7,671 bases of DNA from Patescibacteria group bacterium (GTDB taxonomy: Bacteria > Patescibacteriota > Minisyncoccia > Phycocordibacterales > PALSA-1337): the NCBI GenBank assembly GCA_004298345.1, contig SCTV01000013.1, positions 1-7,671 of the forward strand. Direction: 5' to 3'. Positions 5,677 through 7,671 of the stretch are shown one piece after another. Every line of letters starts with the position of its first letter. The first letter of the stretch is position 1. The position numbers and the translations under genes are program-made. The notes below the pieces were generated by a model that saw only the letters and a program-made list of their open reading frames with translations, was not told the origin of the DNA and ran no database searches.

Positions 5677-5760
5677 GTGGTTAGCTAGGCTGATAAATTC
5701 CAACCACTCGAGGAGTGGAACGGCGAAGATTTGGGGTAACTTTTTTTAGAGACAATCTTC
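5677..5760 (-). other. Structured intergenic region between unknown gene and SGNH gene
   Basis: In transcription order it holds GAAGATT/AATCTTC (5754-5760 with 5726-5732), then a tight 6-bp hairpin CCACTC-CTC-GAGTGG (5713-5718 with 5704-5709), then GTGGTT/AACCAC (5702-5707 with 5677-5682). The last two share 5704-5707 and exclude each other. None is followed by a clean T-run except the weak GGAATTTAT after the tight hairpin, so it may be a poor terminator for the upstream gene. No tRNA or known RNA family matches. Confidence 0.35.
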
Positions 5761-5775
5761 AAATCACACTATACA

Positions 5776-6228
5776 CTAAAGTTTTCGTGAGTCATACGCC
5801 CAGTGGAGTAGTGCTTGTCTTTGGCGAGGACGGCAAAACACATCTCCGGCTCGACAGTTGTTTTTTATCTGGACTACATGTCTACTCATGGCCTTCCACC
5901 TTTTTATTTGACGCACATCATCATCTGTCCTACGTCCCATATAGTAACGACAATACCACTGAAACCACCCCCTTGGGTCCTGCGGATGTATCCAACCTTT
6001 AGCTTGCCACACAGAAAGTGACTGACTGGCGTTTACATTAAAAAAATTTAAATATTTGTGTCGCTTTCCGTCTTGAGAAAGCTTTGCTTTACTAAACCAA
6101 TCTCGCGGAAATTCCTCCGGTTTATCTGAAAAATATAATCCACCAAAAACACCAAACTCAAGCATTTGTTTTGGAGTCAGATCTGGCTTAAATGATTCTG
6201 TAGTAATACCCCTCTGTGTTTTAAGCAT
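5776..6228 (-). CDS. Conserved protein of unknown function
   Basis: A 150-residue soluble protein without signal peptide or membrane helix. It is very rich in aromatic and basic residues with a strongly patterned core: LTPKQMLEFGVFGG (17-30), EEFPRDWF (38-45), NVNASQSLSVWQAKGW (64-79), DPRGWFQWYCRYYMGRR (84-100), RQIKRWKAMSRHV (106-118), two cysteines C125 and C132, and CRPRQRQALLHWAYDSR (132-148). From memory, proteins with this DPRGWFQWYCRYY/GRR/RQRQALLHWAYDSR pattern occur widely in bacteria and in fungi or plants without an assigned function; this could not be checked here. The ATG at 6228 lies inside the last codons of tspO (8-nt overlap) with no Shine-Dalgarno, so its translation is probably coupled to TspO. 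The stop is TAG. The patterned Trp/Tyr/Arg/His suggests ligand or nucleic-acid binding, but nothing firmer. Confidence 0.8.
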   Translation of the reverse strand: MLKTQRGITTESFKPDLTPKQMLEFGVFGGLYFSDKPEEFPRDWFSKAKLSQDGKRHKYLNFFNVNASQSLSVWQAKGWIHPQDPRGWFQWYCRYYMGRRTDDDVRQIKRWKAMSRHVVQIKNNCRAGDVFCRPRQRQALLHWAYDSRKL

Positions 6229-6652
6229 TAAGATAGGTAATGGTCAATTGTAATACTGTTGCAAAAGACACCCAGAGTAGATATGGGATATTTGCGTATA
6301 CAATCCATGCATAGCTGGAAGCGCCGGTCCCGACAAGAATTTTTTGACCAAAGAAATATAGCGCAAGGAGTGCCCAGACTAGTGTACCTAGTATCAGGAG
6401 AATATCTACTGAAGCAAGCAGATTATTTTTGAGTCCAAACTGTATTGGTGTAAAAGCGAAATTGAAAAGGAGGTTAAGTGCAAATGGCAAAGCCACGATC
6501 CACGGAATCTCTTTGGTAAATGCTTTATAAAATACCGTACCAAAAGTGACAGCAATAATAGCGTAGAGCACCGTCCACACCGGTCCAAAAATCCAGCCCG
6601 GTAGCGCCCATGTAGGCTTGATAAGTTGTGAGTACCAGTTGTAAGTGTTCAT
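6221..6652 (-). CDS. tspO: TspO/MBR family membrane protein
   Basis: A 143-residue five-helix membrane protein of the translocator protein/peripheral benzodiazepine receptor family, which binds porphyrins and sterol-like ligands and acts in stress or oxygen/light responses in bacteria. The family signature is present: NWYSQLIKPTWALPGW (5-20), FGPVWTVLY (22-30), a middle helix with LNLLFNFAFTPIQFGL (59-74), and the C-terminal NIPYLLWVSFATVLQL (121-136) ending in YLNA. It has eight tryptophans (W6, 15, 20, 26, 51, 93, 116, 127); the Trp-Ser usually found in the middle helix (N-x-x-W-S) is replaced by Phe-Ala here. Length is slightly under the usual 150-160. An extended -10 box ends 6 nt before the ATG at 6652, and the gene overlaps the next one by 8 nt. 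Heme synthesis is often missing in small-genome CPR bacteria, so the ligand may be scavenged. Confidence 0.92.
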   Translation of the reverse strand: MNTYNWYSQLIKPTWALPGWIFGPVWTVLYAIIAVTFGTVFYKAFTKEIPWIVALPFALNLLFNFAFTPIQFGLKNNLLASVDILLILGTLVWALLALYFFGQKILVGTGASSYAWIVYANIPYLLWVSFATVLQLTITYLNA

Positions 6653-6658
6653 GATTCT

Positions 6659-6667
6659 ATTTTAGCA
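6659..6667 (-). promoter_or_regulatory. Extended -10 box 6 nt before tspO (leaderless start)
   Basis: The minus strand reads TGC-TAAAAT, an extended -10 with five of six -10 matches, ending 6 nt before the ATG at 6652. A weak TTTAGT lies 17 nt upstream of the hexamer. Transcription is expected to begin at the start codon itself. Confidence 0.55.
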
Positions 6668-6708
6668 TTATTCACTTCATAACTAAACAACCCGAAGCTA
6701 GTAAACTT

Positions 6709-6737
6709 AAACGGCTCATTAAGCTAATGAGCCGTTT
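6709..6737. terminator. 13-bp hairpin, terminator of the membrane winged-helix gene
   Basis: Arms 6709-6721 and 6725-6737 (AAACGGCTCATTA and its exact complement) around a 3-nt loop AGC. It is about 50 nt after the stop of the winged-helix gene and just upstream of the tspO promoter. On the minus strand the tail is GTTTAAGTTTAC, a modest T-tract; the other strand has TTTGGTG. Confidence 0.6.
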
Positions 6738-6788
6738 GGTGTGGCTCTGTTGAGGGCTTTTATGAAAATGCGGTTTTACGGTTTTTCG

Positions 6789-7097
6789 CTATATTTTCTC
6801 GTAAAATACCCCGCTACCCGTGTCGCCAACCTGACGAATCAAGGCTTCTCTTTCAATTTCCTCGAGGTATCTGGTGGCAGTTGAGTCAGAAACATCAAGC
6901 AACTTCTGAACGTCATCATTTGTCACCCGCTTCCCTTCTGCGGTATTGAAAAATGCCAGAATTTTATCCCGATGTTCCGCCCTTTCCCTTACCTGTCTAT
7001 CTGAAAGTACCGGCGGTAACTTATTTTTCTTCGTGATCATCTGCACAATAATCATCCCTACCACCACTCCGATTGCAAAAATTATATATGAGTTCAT
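6789..7097 (-). CDS. Membrane-anchored winged helix-turn-helix protein
   Basis: A 102-residue protein with one N-terminal membrane helix (residues 3-21, YIIFAIGVVVGMIIVQMI), a basic stop-transfer KKNK, a charged linker (LSDRQVRERAEHRDK) and a DeoR/MarR-like winged helix: first helix KILAFFN (45-51), HTH VTNDDVQKLLDVSDSTATRYL (58-78), a connecting helix EEIEREALI and a wing with GDTGSGVFYE. It would sit in the membrane with the DNA-binding domain in the cytosol, so it may be a membrane-linked regulator; the targets are unknown. The frame runs 17 codons further upstream to an ATG at 7148, but I chose the ATG at 7097 because an extended -10 box ends 7 nt before it and the longer version would add a second hydrophobic run of odd composition. 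The stop is TAG. No Shine-Dalgarno. Confidence 0.75.
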   Translation of the reverse strand: MNSYIIFAIGVVVGMIIVQMITKKNKLPPVLSDRQVRERAEHRDKILAFFNTAEGKRVTNDDVQKLLDVSDSTATRYLEEIEREALIRQVGDTGSGVFYEKI

Positions 7098-7104
7098 AGG
7101 GTGT

Positions 7105-7113
7105 AGTGTAGCA
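7105..7113 (-). promoter_or_regulatory. Extended -10 box 7 nt before the winged-helix gene
   Basis: The minus strand reads TGC-TACACT, identical to the box before the EamA gene, ending 7 nt before the ATG at 7097. No -35 is evident. The position supports both the chosen start and a leaderless mRNA. Confidence 0.5.
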
Positions 7114-7140
7114 TGGAATGGGAAGATGAGAGCGGATACA

Positions 7141-7166
7141 ACTAGCAAGGACGGTTCTTGGCTAGT
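7141..7166 (-). other. Bulged hairpin after the methyltransferase gene
   Basis: ACTAG/CTAGT (5 bp) and CAAG/CTTG (4 bp) stack with one bulged C around a 7-nt loop, 15 nt after the methyltransferase stop. It is followed by TGTATCC rather than a T-run, so it is at best a weak terminator or a 3'-end stabiliser. Confidence 0.35.
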
Positions 7167-7180
7167 AAATTAGCACTTCT

Positions 7181-7671
7181 TTAAAAGACATATGGTATCA
7201 ACATTTTGGTTCTTTTTTTATATTCCAAATACTCACCTTGAAATTGGCTCTCCATCAAAACTTCCTCGACTTTCAGTTTGTAGATATAAAAAATACAGTA
7301 AAAAATAAAGGCGATTGTCCATAAGTTCCCGAAAGTTATCGCGGAACCCAAAAGCATTAATAGAATACCTGTGTAGATCGGGTGCCTGACTAAATGATAC
7401 GGACCAGAAGTCACTAACTCGTGATCATGTTTAATCTTCGGTGAGGAGTTCCAATTTCTTCCTAAATACGATCTTGCCCATATTGCAATAAGGAAACCCA
7501 GAAAGACTAATGCGACTCCTACATTTCTCCACACAAAATCTTGCTCCACAACACTAAAACCAAATAGATTCTGAAAATATGGTAGTTGGAAAATCAAAAG
7601 GAAGACCACAACAATTCTAAGACGTATGCGCAAAAGCCAATTTTTTTGTTTGGATTCACTAATATTTTGTT
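7181..7671 (-). CDS. Isoprenylcysteine carboxyl methyltransferase-type membrane methyltransferase (5' partial)
   Basis: An integral membrane, SAM-dependent methyltransferase of the ICMT/phospholipid methyltransferase superfamily. Counting from the in-frame TTG at 7633 (150 aa), hydrophobic helices lie near 7-25, 36-55, 88-101 and 103-118. The family's SAM-binding signature follows: HELVTSGPYHLVRHPIYTG (71-89) with the conserved His84-Pro, then E123-E124 and a tail QGEYLEYKKRTKMLIPYVF. The methyl acceptor in bacterial members is mostly unknown (lipid or a small thiol/phenol). The frame remains open beyond that TTG to the window edge, reading QNISESKQKNWLL with no ATG, so the true start is very likely outside the window and TTG 7633 is not a good start. 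Downstream lies a bulged hairpin and then the promoter of the winged-helix gene. Confidence 0.85.
   Translation of the reverse strand, partial: QNISESKQKNWLLRIRLRIVVVFLLIFQLPYFQNLFGFSVVEQDFVWRNVGVALVFLGFLIAIWARSYLGRNWNSSPKIKHDHELVTSGPYHLVRHPIYTGILLMLLGSAITFGNLWTIAFIFYCIFYIYKLKVEEVLMESQFQGEYLEYKKRTKMLIPYVF

Noticed and set aside
5671..5740. tRNA-like look of GGTTAGCTAGGC followed by hairpins
   Set aside because: No 7-bp acceptor pairing, no TTCGA T-loop and no anticodon arm of proper length could be placed on either strand.
61..7671. Possible TGA recoding (code 25 as in Absconditabacteria/Gracilibacteria), because none of eleven genes ends in TGA
   Set aside because: No in-frame TGA interrupts any gene; all frames are full length for their families under the standard code, and glycine is supplied by GGN codons. 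Absence of TGA stops in eleven genes can be chance.
1..7671. Mobile elements, CRISPR arrays, toxin-antitoxin or phage-defence modules
   Set aside because: No transposase or integrase motif, no spaced direct repeats, and no nuclease, toxin or defence domain in any frame; the hairpins are single-copy terminators with differing sequences.

Overview
The window carries eleven protein genes, all on the minus strand. Ten are ordinary-sized and one encodes a 42-residue basic protein. The window most resembles a Candidate Phyla Radiation (Patescibacteria), probably Parcubacteria-like, genome. That placement is inference from style: short unrelated genes in a row, a secreted FN3-PKD-FN3 protein rich in Thr/Ser, a winged-helix/Nudix fusion, a membrane-tethered winged-helix protein, almost no Shine-Dalgarno sequences, and a compact hairpin terminator after many genes. 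There is no rRNA, tRNA or marker protein to confirm it. The standard code reads every frame through cleanly; the stops are eight TAA, three TAG and no TGA.

Layout from high to low coordinates, which is the direction of transcription. A membrane methyltransferase of the isoprenylcysteine carboxyl methyltransferase type enters from the right edge (7671-7181) without its true start. Next come a membrane-anchored winged-helix protein (7097-6789), then TspO/MBR (6652-6221) overlapping by 8 nt a conserved protein of unknown function (6228-5776). An SGNH hydrolase (5648-5067) and a Nudix hydrolase (5061-4546) form a two-gene unit with a 5-nt gap, closed by two tandem hairpins. Then follow a secreted FN3-PKD-FN3 protein (4331-3195), an EamA-type transporter (3039-2125), the 42-residue basic protein (2002-1874), a winged-helix/degenerate-Nudix protein (1781-1053), and an isopenicillin-N-synthase-like 2OG-Fe(II) oxygenase (891-61) with a terminator at the window's left edge.

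The genes do not form one recognisable pathway. Apart from the two short co-transcribed pairs (SGNH-Nudix and TspO-unknown), most genes seem to be their own transcription unit with their own terminator. Loose themes are the cell envelope (FN3-PKD protein, EamA carrier, TspO, methyltransferase) and nucleotide or small-molecule handling (two Nudix-fold proteins, SGNH esterase, 2OG oxygenase).

The points most worth following are: (1) an extended -10 box of form TGCTA(C/A)A(C/T... see entries) placed only 6-7 nt before the ATG of three genes, which suggests leaderless mRNAs; (2) the 42-residue protein followed by a perfect 46-bp palindrome; (3) the Nudix-fold regulator-like protein that has lost two of its three metal-binding glutamates; and (4) the translationally coupled TspO/unknown-protein pair. 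I see no mobile element, CRISPR array, tRNA, rRNA or known riboswitch, and no convincing large multi-gene novel system.
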